A stretch of 64,000 nt of DNA, taken from Moraxella pluranimalium. Lineage in GTDB: Bacteria; Pseudomonadota; Gammaproteobacteria; Pseudomonadales; Moraxellaceae. This document shows, in pieces, positions 37,241 to 45,887 of the stretch. Position numbers and translations under genes: made by a program. The stretch's first letter is position 1. Each line of letters opens with the position of its first letter. Under the pieces are notes generated by a model. It worked only from the letters and a program-made list of their open reading frames with translations, ran no database searches and was not told where the DNA came from. The stretch spans positions 124,001 to 188,000 of the forward strand of contig NZ_MUYU01000006.1 of NCBI RefSeq assembly GCF_002014825.1, in the 5' to 3' direction.

Positions 37241-38581
37241 ATGTCTATCCAGTCAGCCGTCGAAGCGGTCAAAAAAAATTACGCCCACCAACCAGAATTC
37301 ATCCAGGCTGTCCAAGAAGTGGCGATGACCGTCGAGCAAGTCTATGCCGACAATCCGCAGTACGATGCCTTGAAAGTCTTTGAACGCCTATGCGAGCCTG
37401 ACCGTATCATCAGCTTTCGTGTGAACTGGGAAAATGACAAAGGCGAAGTGCAGGTCAATCGTGGCTGGCGTGTACAGTTTAGCAATGCCATCGGTCCATA
37501 CAAGGGCGGTATCCGCTTTCACCCAACGGTGAACGAAGGCGTGCTAAAATTCTTGGGCTTTGAGCAAATTTTCAAAAATGCCCTAACAGGTCTACCAATG
37601 GGCGGTGCTAAAGGTGGCTCGGATTTTGACCCAAAAGGTAAATCAGATGCTGAAATCCGTCGTTTTTGCTATGCGTTTATGCGTGAGTTGCACAAAAATA
37701 TCGGCAAAGACATGGATGTGCCAGCCGGTGACATCGGCGTCGGCGGTCGTGAAGTGAACTATATGTTTGCGATGTACAAGAATTTGACCCGTGAATTTGA
37801 AGGTGTTTTGACCGGTAAGGGCGTAGGTCATGGCGGTAGTTTGATTCGTACCGAAGCGACAGGCTATGGCTTGGTGTATTTCCTAGATAATATGCTAAAA
37901 GCCAATAACGACAGCCTTGATGGTAAGACTGTACTGGTCTCAGGTGCGGGTAATGTGGCGCAGTACGCTGCCGAAAAAGTCGTTCAGCTTGGCGGTAAGG
38001 TCATCACTTTCTCAGACTCGCAAGGCGTGCTACACGACCCACAAGGCTTTGACCAAGCCAAGATTGATTGGATTAAAGCTCAAAAAGACGCTCGCAAGCC
38101 ACTAGCTGACTATGTGGCGCAGTTTGGTGGTGAGTGGCTAGCTGGTGCTAAGCCTTGGCAGTTTGCCGCTGACATCGCTTTGCCATGCGCTACCCAAAAC
38201 GAAGTCAATGACGACGAAGCTCGCCAGCTAGTCGCAGGCGGTGTCAAATATGTCGCCGAAGGGGCGAATATGCCACTGACTGCCGAAGCTATCGATGTCG
38301 TGCGTGAAGCAGGCGTGGCTTATGCACCAGGCAAGGCATCTAACGCAGGCGGTGTGGCGGTCTCAGGTCTTGAGATGAGCCAAAACTCAGTGCGTCAGTA
38401 CAAGTCATTTGAAGAGCTAGATGCTCAGCTACAAGACATCATGAAAAATATCCATGATAATGCCCGTGCCGCTGCTGACAAATATGGCACAACCAAAGGT
38501 GCAATCGACTATATGACCGGCGCCAATGTCGCAGGCTTTACGCAAGTGGCGAATGCGCTCGTGGCTTATGGTATCTTGTAA
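37241..38581 (+). CDS. gdhA: NADP-type glutamate dehydrogenase
   Basis: A hexameric cytosolic enzyme, 446 residues, that makes glutamate from 2-oxoglutarate and ammonia. Signature blocks: YKGGIRFHPTVN, the catalytic lysine region LPMGGAKGGSDFDPKGKSD, and the Rossmann motif VLVSGAGNVAQYAAEK. Length matches the NADP-dependent, biosynthetic class (family I). It is preceded by AAAAGGAAC and stands alone with its own terminator, probably under nitrogen control, although no site was recognised. Confidence 0.95.
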   Translation: MSIQSAVEAVKKNYAHQPEFIQAVQEVAMTVEQVYADNPQYDALKVFERLCEPDRIISFRVNWENDKGEVQVNRGWRVQFSNAIGPYKGGIRFHPTVNEGVLKFLGFEQIFKNALTGLPMGGAKGGSDFDPKGKSDAEIRRFCYAFMRELHKNIGKDMDVPAGDIGVGGREVNYMFAMYKNLTREFEGVLTGKGVGHGGSLIRTEATGYGLVYFLDNMLKANNDSLDGKTVLVSGAGNVAQYAAEKVVQLGGKVITFSDSQGVLHDPQGFDQAKIDWIKAQKDARKPLADYVAQFGGEWLAGAKPWQFAADIALPCATQNEVNDDEARQLVAGGVKYVAEGANMPLTAEAIDVVREAGVAYAPGKASNAGGVAVSGLEMSQNSVRQYKSFEELDAQLQDIMKNIHDNARAAADKYGTTKGAIDYMTGANVAGFTQVANALVAYGIL

Positions 38582-38680
38582 TTGGTATCGTGCCATCAGC
38601 GACCTTGACAGCTAAATTAATCATGAAAAAAATCTATGATTGACAAAACTAATAGTTTTGATTAGCATAGTGCATACAGG

Positions 38681-38707
38681 ACAGCAGGCGATTTCGCTTG
38701 CTGTTTT
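38681..38707 (+). terminator. Intrinsic terminator after gdhA
   Basis: Stem ACAGCAGGCGA / CGCTTGCTGT, then T5, about 100 bp after the gdhA stop and 50 bp before the aldolase start. Confidence 0.75.
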
Positions 38708-38756
38708 TGATTGAGTTTGTTTTATATCGAACAAGATAAATCAAAAAGGAATGCTT

Positions 38757-39791
38757 ATGCAATTTAACAATACTCGCAAGCACTTTGCGTCGGATAACTA
38801 TTCAGGGGTGCATCCTGCATTTATGCAAGCCTTGCACACTGCCAATCAAGGACACGTGGCAGCTTATGGGGATGATTATTTTACCCACGAATTACAACGC
38901 CTAATCAAACAGCACTTTGGCGAGCAGGCTCGTGGCTATCCTGTATTCAATGGCACAGGGGCGAATGTCTTGGGGCTACAGTGTCTATTGCCACGCTGGG
39001 GTGCTATCATCTGCCCAAGCACAGCGCATATCCACACCGATGAGAGTAATGCGCCACAGGTGGTCGGCGGTTGTAAGCTGATGCTGGTTGAGTCACCTGA
39101 TGGCAAATTGACCCCAGAGCTGATTGCCAAAGAAGCTTATGGCTTTGGTAATGAGCATCGCTCTCAGCCTGCGGTGGTGTATATCAGCCAAGCGACCGAA
39201 TGTGGCACTTGCTATACGCTTGATGAGCTTTCGAATTTGGCGGATGCGACACATCGCTATGGTATGAAGCTATTCGTCGATGGCGCACGACTGTCCAATG
39301 CGGTATGTCATTTGCAGACTGATTTTCATACCATGATTACCAAAACAGGCGTGGATATGGTGTCGCTTGGCGGTACAAAAAACGGCATGATGTTTGGTGA
39401 ATGTTTGATTGATGTGACGGGCAATACAGGTGATGAGCTGCGTTATCTGCGTAAGATGTCCATGCAGACCGCATCCAAGATGCGCTATATTTCAGCTCAG
39501 CTGATTACCTTGCTCGAAGATGAGTTGTACCGCACGCTTGCCACACATTCTAATGCGATGGCGATGTATTTATCACAGCAGTTGTCCGTATTGTCTGGCG
39601 TTGAGATTTGTTATCCTGTCGAAGCCAACAGCGTCTTTGTGCGTCTGCCTGATGGTGTGGCGGACACGGTGCGTCAGTCGTTTGCGTTTTATGATTGGGG
39701 TGGAGATGGTATGGCACGCCTGATGTGTAGCTTTGATACCACACAGCAGGATGTCGATGCACTTGTCAGCGCTATTAAACAAGCGATGTAA
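38757..39791 (+). CDS. Threonine aldolase family PLP enzyme
   Basis: A beta-eliminating-lyase-like fold-type I PLP enzyme, 344 residues, expected to split L-threonine or allo-threonine to glycine and acetaldehyde. The PLP lysine is in VSLGGTKNGMMFGE and a histidine stacking region in PSTAHIHTDES. I chose the ATG at 38757 over the ATG at 38751 because AAAGGA is better spaced for it. It is short and lacks an extra C-terminal domain. The low-specificity subclass is inferred. Confidence 0.87.
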   Translation: MQFNNTRKHFASDNYSGVHPAFMQALHTANQGHVAAYGDDYFTHELQRLIKQHFGEQARGYPVFNGTGANVLGLQCLLPRWGAIICPSTAHIHTDESNAPQVVGGCKLMLVESPDGKLTPELIAKEAYGFGNEHRSQPAVVYISQATECGTCYTLDELSNLADATHRYGMKLFVDGARLSNAVCHLQTDFHTMITKTGVDMVSLGGTKNGMMFGECLIDVTGNTGDELRYLRKMSMQTASKMRYISAQLITLLEDELYRTLATHSNAMAMYLSQQLSVLSGVEICYPVEANSVFVRLPDGVADTVRQSFAFYDWGGDGMARLMCSFDTTQQDVDALVSAIKQAM

Positions 39792-39793
39792 AT

Positions 39794-39832
39794 AAAAAAT
39801 CCGCTTAATCGTATATTAAGCGGATTTTTTTT
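39794..39832. terminator. Bidirectional terminator between threonine aldolase and Bax-inhibitor-like gene
   Basis: A 16-bp stem (AAAAAATCCGCTTAAT with ATTAAGCGGATTTTTT), with A and T runs at both sides, between convergent genes. Confidence 0.88.
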
Positions 39833-39847
39833 GATAGTTATGATTTA

Positions 39848-40570
39848 TCACTCATTTTGTAGATAGCCAATCAAGCGTAAGAACTCAATATACATCCACA
39901 CAAGCGTCGATAAAATACCGATACTAAACACCCATTCGTATTCACGACCGACACCGTATTGTACGCCTTTTTCGACATTATCAAAGTCAAGCAACAGGCT
40001 AAATGACGCAATCAAAGTCACAAACACACTAAAGCTAATCGCCACCAAGCCACCGTCAAATAGTAGCGGTAAGCTTGAGCCAAACAGTCTAAAGCCAAGC
40101 TGTACAAGGTACAAAATACCGATGGCGATGATGGCAGATGTGATGATAGAGCGGAATTTGTCCGTCACCTTAATCATGCCTGTGACATACAAGGTTAGCA
40201 TCACTGCAGCGGTGATAAAGGTCGCCGACAGTGCTGATAGTGGCACGCTAGGATACATACGGTACATAATCATGCTAAATGCGCCCAATAGCACACCTTC
40301 GGTCAGTGCATAAGGCACAGCAAGCGACTTGGCAAGATGTGGCTTAAATGAGCTGGCTAGACCCAGCCCCATCCCTGCAAATACAGCGACAATCGCCATC
40401 GCATACAAAATGCCTGATGACAGACCGGCTGCCAACGCATAAAAAAACACACCAAAGCCTGACACTGCTGCCAAGCTCAACAAAAATGCGCTCTTGGCGA
40501 CCACGCCTTTGGTACGCATGGCGACACTGCTCGTCATGAGCGTGGTGCGACTGATGATGGGATTTGCCAT
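39848..40570 (-). CDS. Bax inhibitor-1/YccA-family membrane protein
   Basis: A 240-residue inner-membrane protein with seven hydrophobic segments. Family markers include the VAKSAFLLSLAAVSGFG start, PYALTEGVLLGAFSMIMYR (typical EG-x2-LG), and the final ...FSLLLDFDNVEKG with the conserved acidic pair that forms the pH- and calcium-sensing site. Bacterial members are thought to be calcium leak channels or FtsH modulators. A single gene. Confidence 0.88.
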   Translation of the reverse strand: MANPIISRTTLMTSSVAMRTKGVVAKSAFLLSLAAVSGFGVFFYALAAGLSSGILYAMAIVAVFAGMGLGLASSFKPHLAKSLAVPYALTEGVLLGAFSMIMYRMYPSVPLSALSATFITAAVMLTLYVTGMIKVTDKFRSIITSAIIAIGILYLVQLGFRLFGSSLPLLFDGGLVAISFSVFVTLIASFSLLLDFDNVEKGVQYGVGREYEWVFSIGILSTLVWMYIEFLRLIGYLQNE

Positions 40571-40813
40571 AAAATTAAGTTCCTTATTAAATACTTAGTC
40601 AAATAATTGGGTCAAATAATTGAGCTAAATGATTTAAGTCAAATTATTCAAAAGTTGTTCATTGTATTGAAATCTATATATGTGTTTAACAATACAAAAT
40701 ACAAGGGTTTTTGTCAAGATGGTATAAAATTTATGCCCAAGCCATCAGTTTTATTGTGTTGATGGGCGAATTTGGGTATCATACACCTTTAATTTGTCGC
40801 TAAGTGCAGTATC

Positions 40814-41788
40814 ATGTCAAATTTTATTAATAATCACCCAAAACGCCCCCAATTTCGTCGTATCGGTCTGATGGGTCGAGCAGGCAAATCCAGCGTGGTT
40901 GAGACGCTCAATGAGCTGATTGGGCTGCTGAACGCACGCCAACTGTCGGTGGTCATCGATACCGAGACAGCGGCGATTGATGGCATTTTGATTGATTTTG
41001 ACAAGATTGATGGCGTGATGCTAAAAATCGTCCCACGCCAAAAGATGGGTGAGCATTGCGACCTAGTCATCGTCGTCGGTGGTGATGGCTCAATGCTACA
41101 AGCGGCATCGGTGATGGCGGGTACAGATGTGCCTGTGCTTGGTATCAATCGTGGTCGATTGGGCTTTTTGGCGGACATTAATCCTGAAGATGTCAGCGAA
41201 AAAGTTGGGCAGGTGCTCGACGGACAGTATTGGCTTGTTGAGCGGTTTTTATTAAAATTCCAAATCGTCCAAAACGACGAACAAGGCAGCCCAACCGATG
41301 AAGTCATCCACGAAGATGTCGCGCTCAATGACATCGTCCTGCACGCAGGTAAATCGGTGCATACCATTGATTTTAAACTAAAAATCAATCAGCACGATGT
41401 CTATCGTCAGCACGCTGATGGGCTGATTGTGGCGACACCAACTGGCTCGACAGCCTATGCACTCTCGGCAGGCGGGCCGATTATCCATCCGACGCTTGAT
41501 GCGATTTGTCTTGTGCCGATGCATCCGCATACGCTGTCTAGTCGTCCGCTAGTGGTGGCAGGTAGCTGTCAGATTGCCATCAATATCCACAAGGACAACC
41601 GCACGCAGCCGATGGTGGGTGCAGACGGCAAGGCTTCAGCACCGCTTGAGAATGACCAGACGCTACTGATTGCCAAGCATGACAAGACCTTACTGCTGCT
41701 GCACCCTGACAGTTATAGTTTTTATGAAGCGTGTCGCACCAAGCTGAACTGGAACTTATACAGCGAAGAATTTGCCCTAGATAAATAA
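40814..41788 (+). CDS. nadK: NAD kinase
   Basis: Makes NADP from NAD using ATP or polyphosphate; cytosolic, 324 residues. The conserved motifs are GGDGSMLQAA and PTGSTAYALSAGGP, with ALNDIVLHAGK between (the NE/D motif). The length is slightly greater than the E. coli enzyme, from ~15 extra residues at the start that include a basic stretch. The yeaC-like gene follows after 36 bp, probably cotranscribed. Confidence 0.95.
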   Translation: MSNFINNHPKRPQFRRIGLMGRAGKSSVVETLNELIGLLNARQLSVVIDTETAAIDGILIDFDKIDGVMLKIVPRQKMGEHCDLVIVVGGDGSMLQAASVMAGTDVPVLGINRGRLGFLADINPEDVSEKVGQVLDGQYWLVERFLLKFQIVQNDEQGSPTDEVIHEDVALNDIVLHAGKSVHTIDFKLKINQHDVYRQHADGLIVATPTGSTAYALSAGGPIIHPTLDAICLVPMHPHTLSSRPLVVAGSCQIAINIHKDNRTQPMVGADGKASAPLENDQTLLIAKHDKTLLLLHPDSYSFYEACRTKLNWNLYSEEFALDK

Positions 41789-41824
41789 CCCAACGACAGC
41801 CAAGCGTACATAAGGAATCCTACA

Positions 41825-42115
41825 ATGAACAAACAAGATATTCTAGACAGCTTAACCCCCGAAATCGTCGAAAAATTCCGCACCGCCATCGAGATTGGTC
41901 GCTGGGAAAATGGCGAAAAACTCACCGACGCACAACGCACCACCTGTATGCAAGCGGTGATGGTGTGGGAACATGAGTATCTGCCCGTCACCGAACGCAC
42001 AGGCTATATCCATAAGCCCAAAGATAAGCAGGGCAATACCATTGGCGAAGAGTGTGATGTCGAGCATGACCATCATTACCCAAATGCCGAGCAAGTGGTG
42101 AAGTTTAAGCACTGA
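41825..42115 (+). CDS. YeaC-like DUF1315 protein
   Basis: A 96-residue cytosolic protein with the pattern of the DUF1315/YeaC group: an N-terminal helix, EIGRWENGEKLTDAQRTTCMQAVMVWEHE, and a histidine-rich end (DVEHDHHYPN). Function unknown. It follows nadK after 36 bp and has its own terminator. Confidence 0.8.
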   Translation: MNKQDILDSLTPEIVEKFRTAIEIGRWENGEKLTDAQRTTCMQAVMVWEHEYLPVTERTGYIHKPKDKQGNTIGEECDVEHDHHYPNAEQVVKFKH

Positions 42116-42123
42116 TGGCTGAT

Positions 42124-42158
42124 AAGCGTTTGCAACTGTATCGTGCAAACGCTTTTTT
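42124..42158 (+). terminator. Intrinsic terminator after yeaC-like gene
   Basis: Stem AAGCGTTTGCA / TGCAAACGCTT then T run. Confidence 0.85.
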
Positions 42159-42199
42159 ATGGTGGGGGTGGTGATATTATGCACCACTAAAATTGGGTT

Positions 42200-42227
42200 G
42201 GTGGTGTGCCGTGTGCGTCCTATGCAC
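42200..42227. repeat. REP-like palindromic repeat, copy a
   Basis: A variant of a ~27-bp element related to GGTGCGTGGTACGCACCCTAC-type sequences. It is in the same orientation as copy c, and inverted relative to copies b and d. It lies beside the 3' end of the 40-residue gene. Confidence 0.6.
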
Positions 42228-42349
42228 TAATTAATCACGCCCAAAAAGTTCAAGACAAGCAAGAAAATCGCAAAGATGATAAAGGCGAAAAGTAGCAACA
42301 TGGCGATTGAAAAAGCAGCCACCAAGCCATCAATAATAGACTTAAGCAT
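42227..42349 (-). CDS. Small hydrophobic membrane protein (40 aa)
   Basis: A short frame too small for usual gene calling: M-L-K-S-I-I-D-G followed by an almost entirely hydrophobic helix (LVAAFSIAMLLLFAFIIF and more) and the end LNFLGVIN. An AGGGAC sequence about 9 bp before the ATG is a plausible ribosome site. It resembles small single-pass membrane proteins (toxin-like or stress peptides) but has no recognised family. It sits between inverted repeats a and b. Confidence 0.45.
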   Translation of the reverse strand: MLKSIIDGLVAAFSIAMLLLFAFIIFAIFLLVLNFLGVIN

Positions 42350-42400
42350 TTATTGTCCCTGTGTTATATAAAAATCATCATAAATTTCAATTAATTAAAA

Positions 42401-42425
42401 GTAGCGTGCGTACCACGCACCATCA
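42401..42425. repeat. REP-like palindromic repeat, copy b
   Basis: Reads GTAGCGTGCGTACCACGCAC and is internally palindromic (GTGCG-TAC-CACGCAC). Inverted with respect to copies a and c. Confidence 0.7.
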
Positions 42426-42439
42426 AATTCCACTCAATC

Positions 42440-42467
42440 AATGGTGCACGGTGTGCACCCTACGCAC
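42440..42467. repeat. REP-like palindromic repeat, copy c
   Basis: Contains GGTGCACGGTGTGCACC, internally palindromic, and CCTACGCAC. It is inverted relative to copy b (15 bp away) and copy d. Confidence 0.7.
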
Positions 42468-42472
42468 TGGTT

Positions 42473-42898
42473 TTAAGTAATTAAATACTCCTTTGCCCCA
42501 TTCGTCAATTCTATCACATACCAATTAACAGTAATGAGATAATTAAATTTTTCATCACAAAGAAAATATTCCATACCAAAGCTTTCAGACATAATGTCAC
42601 ATGTATTTTGTACATTATCCAAAACAAAAATATTATTTTTATCTTTAGATTCCAAATCAAAAAAAATGTATCCTTTTCCTTCTGGCAATTTTTTTGAATA
42701 TGTAAACTCATTGTGTTCTAATGAAATTTTAAATACTTTATTGTTGCTATTGGAAATTGACAGATGACCAGTTATCTTTTCTGGATTAAAAAGATTAATT
42801 GCTTGTGCTATTATTTCATTGGCTTCATCTCCATTTATAATATGGAATGAAATATTTAAATCATTACAGATATTTTCAAGTTCAGAAATATTACTCAT
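42473..42898 (-). CDS. AT-rich hypothetical protein, possibly immunity-like
   Basis: A 141-residue soluble protein with no family that I recognise. Its base composition is clearly more AT-rich than its neighbours, a sign of transfer. The sequence is acidic, with alternating beta strands (KVFKISLEHNEFTYS, KGYIFFDLES, FNYLITVNWYVIEL), a look common in small immunity proteins of contact-dependent or polymorphic toxin systems. It is bracketed by inverted repeat copies c and d. No toxin gene is next to it, so the immunity idea is only inference. Confidence 0.55.
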   Translation of the reverse strand: MSNISELENICNDLNISFHIINGDEANEIIAQAINLFNPEKITGHLSISNSNNKVFKISLEHNEFTYSKKLPEGKGYIFFDLESKDKNNIFVLDNVQNTCDIMSESFGMEYFLCDEKFNYLITVNWYVIELTNGAKEYLIT

Positions 42899-42959
42899 AT
42901 TCTATCTCTTGGTAGCAGGTATTTCATCTACAAAAATATGTCTTTTGATGCGATTAGGA

Positions 42960-42984
42960 GTAGCGCGCGTACCACACACCATCA
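42960..42984. repeat. REP-like palindromic repeat, copy d
   Basis: Reads GTAGCGCGCGTACCACACAC, in the same orientation as copy b and inverted relative to a and c. Confidence 0.65.
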
Positions 42985-42996
42985 AAACCAATAAAA

Positions 42997-43025
42997 AAAG
43001 CGTTTGCAAAGTTGCAGACGCTTTT
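42997..43025 (-). terminator. Terminator after apt
   Basis: A 12-bp stem with AAAAGCGTTTGC and GCAGACGCTTTT arms, just beyond the apt stop; the A run on the left is a T run when read leftward. Confidence 0.8.
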
Positions 43026-43032
43026 GGTGGGT

Positions 43033-43539
43033 TTATTTTTCGAGCACAGTCCAATAGGTTAGCCCCAGATCCCCATGCAATGCCGGCAAATCAAGCAATA
43101 CCAATGAGCCAAGCGGTGTCAGATTCGCCTTGACACACAGCGAATGAGCAGCCTTGAGCGTGCCACCGGTGGCAAGCACATCATCGATGATCAGCACTTT
43201 GGCAGGCTCAAGCTCGGCGCTGATTTCTAGGGTGTCTTGCCCGTATTCTAGCCCATAGCTTTGGGCGTGCACAGGTGGCGGTAGTTTGCCTGCTTTACGC
43301 ACTAGGATCAGTTTTTTGTTTAGGCGGACAGCCAGCAGGCTTGCCAGTACAAAGCCACGCGACTCGATACCGACAATGGCATCCGTGTCAGCCATCACAT
43401 CGGCAGGCACAGCAGCAATCATCGCATCGATGAGCTTATCATGATGGCCGTTCAGTAGTGGCGTGATGTCATAAAATTCGATGCCTGATTTTGGGAAATC
43501 AGGCACAGTGCGGATATGTTCCCATAATGGATGTGTCAT
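43033..43539 (-). CDS. apt: Adenine phosphoribosyltransferase
   Basis: Purine salvage enzyme making AMP from adenine and PRPP. The PRPP-binding motif VLIIDDVLATGGTL is clear, and the start has FPKSGIEFYDITPLL as in bacterial Apt. I chose the ATG at 43539, giving 168 residues, the usual size; the longer frame extends into the UbiB gene region with unrelated hydrophobic residues. It is the last gene of the ubiE-ubiJ-ubiB-apt run. Confidence 0.95.
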   Translation of the reverse strand: MTHPLWEHIRTVPDFPKSGIEFYDITPLLNGHHDKLIDAMIAAVPADVMADTDAIVGIESRGFVLASLLAVRLNKKLILVRKAGKLPPPVHAQSYGLEYGQDTLEISAELEPAKVLIIDDVLATGGTLKAAHSLCVKANLTPLGSLVLLDLPALHGDLGLTYWTVLEK

Positions 43540-43571
43540 AACAGATTCCAACTCATAAAAAAATAAAAAGA

Positions 43572-45212
43572 TTACAACAGTACTCGCCAAATCACAAAGC
43601 CAATAGCAAGCACAAAAAACACAGGTGCAAGATACAGATGAATGGCAACTGCTGACCACCATGCCAAGGCAATCATCAGCACAAAGCCACCACCTGCGAT
43701 CCAGTCATGGCGTCGTTCGTTGAGTGCATCTGCTCGCATGGCTTGTAGCTCACGGATGGTGGCATCTTGACTAGCACCAAGTGTGGCAAGGCTTTGGATG
43801 CTTTGGCTTAGTAGCTTTGGCAAATCGGTGGTGGACAATAAAATCTCGGGCAGCTCAGCTTTGATGTCCTGTAGATTTTTGACAGGATCCAGCTGATCTT
43901 TGACCCAAGCGGTCAAAATCGGCTTGGCAAGCGACCAAATGTCAAGCTCAGGATACAGCTCACGCCCAAGCCCTTCGACATGAACCAAAGTCTTGAGCAG
44001 TAGCATCAGCTGTGGCGGGATACTCATGCGGTGGCGTCGTGCGATGGATAAAATCTCAAACAGCACACCGGCAAAGTCAATCTCATCAATGGGCTTGGTC
44101 ACCATCGGGCTGACCGTACGGCTCATATCACGGATCAAGGCGTGCTTATCGGCAGATGGCGGTATCCAGCCAGCGGCAGCGATGATATCGACGAGTGCGG
44201 TATAATTGCCATTCATCACCGATAAGAGCAGGCGAGCGACAATCAGCTGATCTGCTTTGGACAGCTCACCCATGATGGCACAGTCAAGCCCGATATAGCG
44301 TGGCTCAGCGACCGCACTACCATCAGGCATGGTTTCCACAAAGATATTGCCAGGGTGCATATCCGCGTGGAAAAAGTTATCTCGAAAGACTTGGGTAAAA
44401 AAGATGGTCAAGCCTTTTTCGGCAAGTGTCGCACGGTCATAATTGAGCCTATCAAATACTTGGGTCTGCGAAATCGGCACGCCAAACACACGCTCAGCGA
44501 CCATCACCTGCTTGGTGGCTGCATAGACCTGTGGCACATAGATGAGCCGTGAGCCGGTGAAATTGTTGCGCATCTTGGTGCTATTGGCGGCTTCGAGTGT
44601 CAAATCCAGCTCATTGAGCATGATTTGGCGATAGTCTTCGACGATGTCAATCAGATGAATGGCACGAGCCGCTTCGATACGAGCCGATGCCCATGATGCC
44701 ATTTGGCGTAGTAATTCAAAGTCATCAATGATGCCTGTGCGAATATCAGGGCGTACCACCTTGACCACCACTTCACGACCATCGAGCAAGGCAGCGGTGT
44801 GTACCTGTGCGATACTAGCAGCTGCCAGCGGTGTCTCATCAAAGCGAGCAAATAGCGTATCAATCGGCTGACCCAGACCGACTTTGGTATCTTCGATGAT
44901 GGATTTGGCGGTGGCGACATCAAATGGCGCAACTTTATCTTGGAGCAAGGATAGCTGAGCGATAATCGCAGGCGGGAGTAAGTCGGCACGGGTGGAGAGT
45001 AGCTGACCTAGCTTTAGAAATAGCGTGCCCATCTCTTCGAGTGCCAGCTTGACGCCGAGTTCTTGGTGTGATTTGCCAAGCGCAGCAGGGTGCAGACGAA
45101 TGAGCCGAGCAATGGGCGCAAGTTCGGGCACATCCGCAAAATGCGTATCCAAGCGATATTTGGCAGCGATACGATACAGTGTCAATAGGCGTTTGCGATG
45201 AGTGATGAGCAT
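43572..45212 (-). CDS. ubiB: UbiB protein-kinase-like ubiquinone biosynthesis protein
   Basis: An atypical ABC1/ADCK-family kinase-like ATPase needed for aerobic ubiquinone synthesis; 546 residues. The ABC1 signature is seen as KLGQLLSTRADLLP, ASIAQVHTAAL with the Ala-rich loop and the lysine in VVKVVRP, then FFHADMHPGN and GLDCAIMG. The C-terminus has two hydrophobic helices (SAVAIHLYLAPVFFVLAIGF) that anchor it in the membrane. It lies 15 bp after ubiJ. Confidence 0.95.
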   Translation of the reverse strand: MLITHRKRLLTLYRIAAKYRLDTHFADVPELAPIARLIRLHPAALGKSHQELGVKLALEEMGTLFLKLGQLLSTRADLLPPAIIAQLSLLQDKVAPFDVATAKSIIEDTKVGLGQPIDTLFARFDETPLAAASIAQVHTAALLDGREVVVKVVRPDIRTGIIDDFELLRQMASWASARIEAARAIHLIDIVEDYRQIMLNELDLTLEAANSTKMRNNFTGSRLIYVPQVYAATKQVMVAERVFGVPISQTQVFDRLNYDRATLAEKGLTIFFTQVFRDNFFHADMHPGNIFVETMPDGSAVAEPRYIGLDCAIMGELSKADQLIVARLLLSVMNGNYTALVDIIAAAGWIPPSADKHALIRDMSRTVSPMVTKPIDEIDFAGVLFEILSIARRHRMSIPPQLMLLLKTLVHVEGLGRELYPELDIWSLAKPILTAWVKDQLDPVKNLQDIKAELPEILLSTTDLPKLLSQSIQSLATLGASQDATIRELQAMRADALNERRHDWIAGGGFVLMIALAWWSAVAIHLYLAPVFFVLAIGFVIWRVLL

Positions 45213-45227
45213 ATTGGTCTGCTTGAG

Positions 45228-45887
45228 TTAGGCGTTGTGTTGGTCGTCAAGTGCGCTTTGTAGCTGTGCTAGGCGTGCTTGACTGCGTTCGATGTCGGCT
45301 TGTAGGCGTAGCAGTTCTTGCTTTTTGTCTTGGATTTGTAGGGCTAATAATTCATCGTCGATAGCGTGCGCTGACGGACTGTGCGGTGTCAATAGCTGCG
45401 CGGCGGACTCTTTAAGCATCTGTGCAATCGGTGATAACACAGGACTAAGCTCTTTGCCCAGTAGATACAGATGGCTTGTGGCATCAGTGCCGATGACTTG
45501 CTCAAGCTGATACCAAATATCAGGCTCAAAGCCTTCGAACAGGGCTTTGGCTTGTAGTAGCACCTGATGGTCGCCACGAATAGGCAGATTGCCCACAGGG
45601 TTTTGGATTAGGCTAAATAGATGTGCCGGATTATCCACGCTCAAGGTGCAGTCAGGTGTCGTGCTGATACCGCCTTGTGGCTCAAAAATCGCTTGGGGTA
45701 CAGGCTCAAATCGCACACGCCCATCGCCAAACAGCACATCGACGCTGATGGCAGGGGCGTGCATGACGATACGCAAGGTCTTGCCTGACAGTGCAGACAG
45801 CCCGTCTTGGGTGAAGTTGTCCGTGGCGATGGCGCTATTGAGTAGCTTTTCGCACATCGCTAGGCTGAGTACACCAAGCATACTCAT
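45228..45887 (-). CDS. ubiJ: Ubiquinone accessory factor UbiJ
   Basis: An SCP2-like lipid-binding protein that helps assemble the Ubi enzyme complex, as known from E. coli. The 219-residue frame has the SCP2 fold pattern (LRIVMHAPAISVDVLFGDGRV, PDCTLSVDNPAHLFSLIQ) and a C-terminal coiled coil with heptad leucines (ELLRLQADIERSQARLAQLQ). It overlaps ubiE by one base and is followed by ubiB, the standard order. Confidence 0.9.
   Translation of the reverse strand: MSMLGVLSLAMCEKLLNSAIATDNFTQDGLSALSGKTLRIVMHAPAISVDVLFGDGRVRFEPVPQAIFEPQGGISTTPDCTLSVDNPAHLFSLIQNPVGNLPIRGDHQVLLQAKALFEGFEPDIWYQLEQVIGTDATSHLYLLGKELSPVLSPIAQMLKESAAQLLTPHSPSAHAIDDELLALQIQDKKQELLRLQADIERSQARLAQLQSALDDQHNA

Noticed and set aside
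42200..42984. Insertion sequence or classical MITE
   Set aside because: No transposase and no target duplication could be defined around the palindromes; kept as REP-like repeats.
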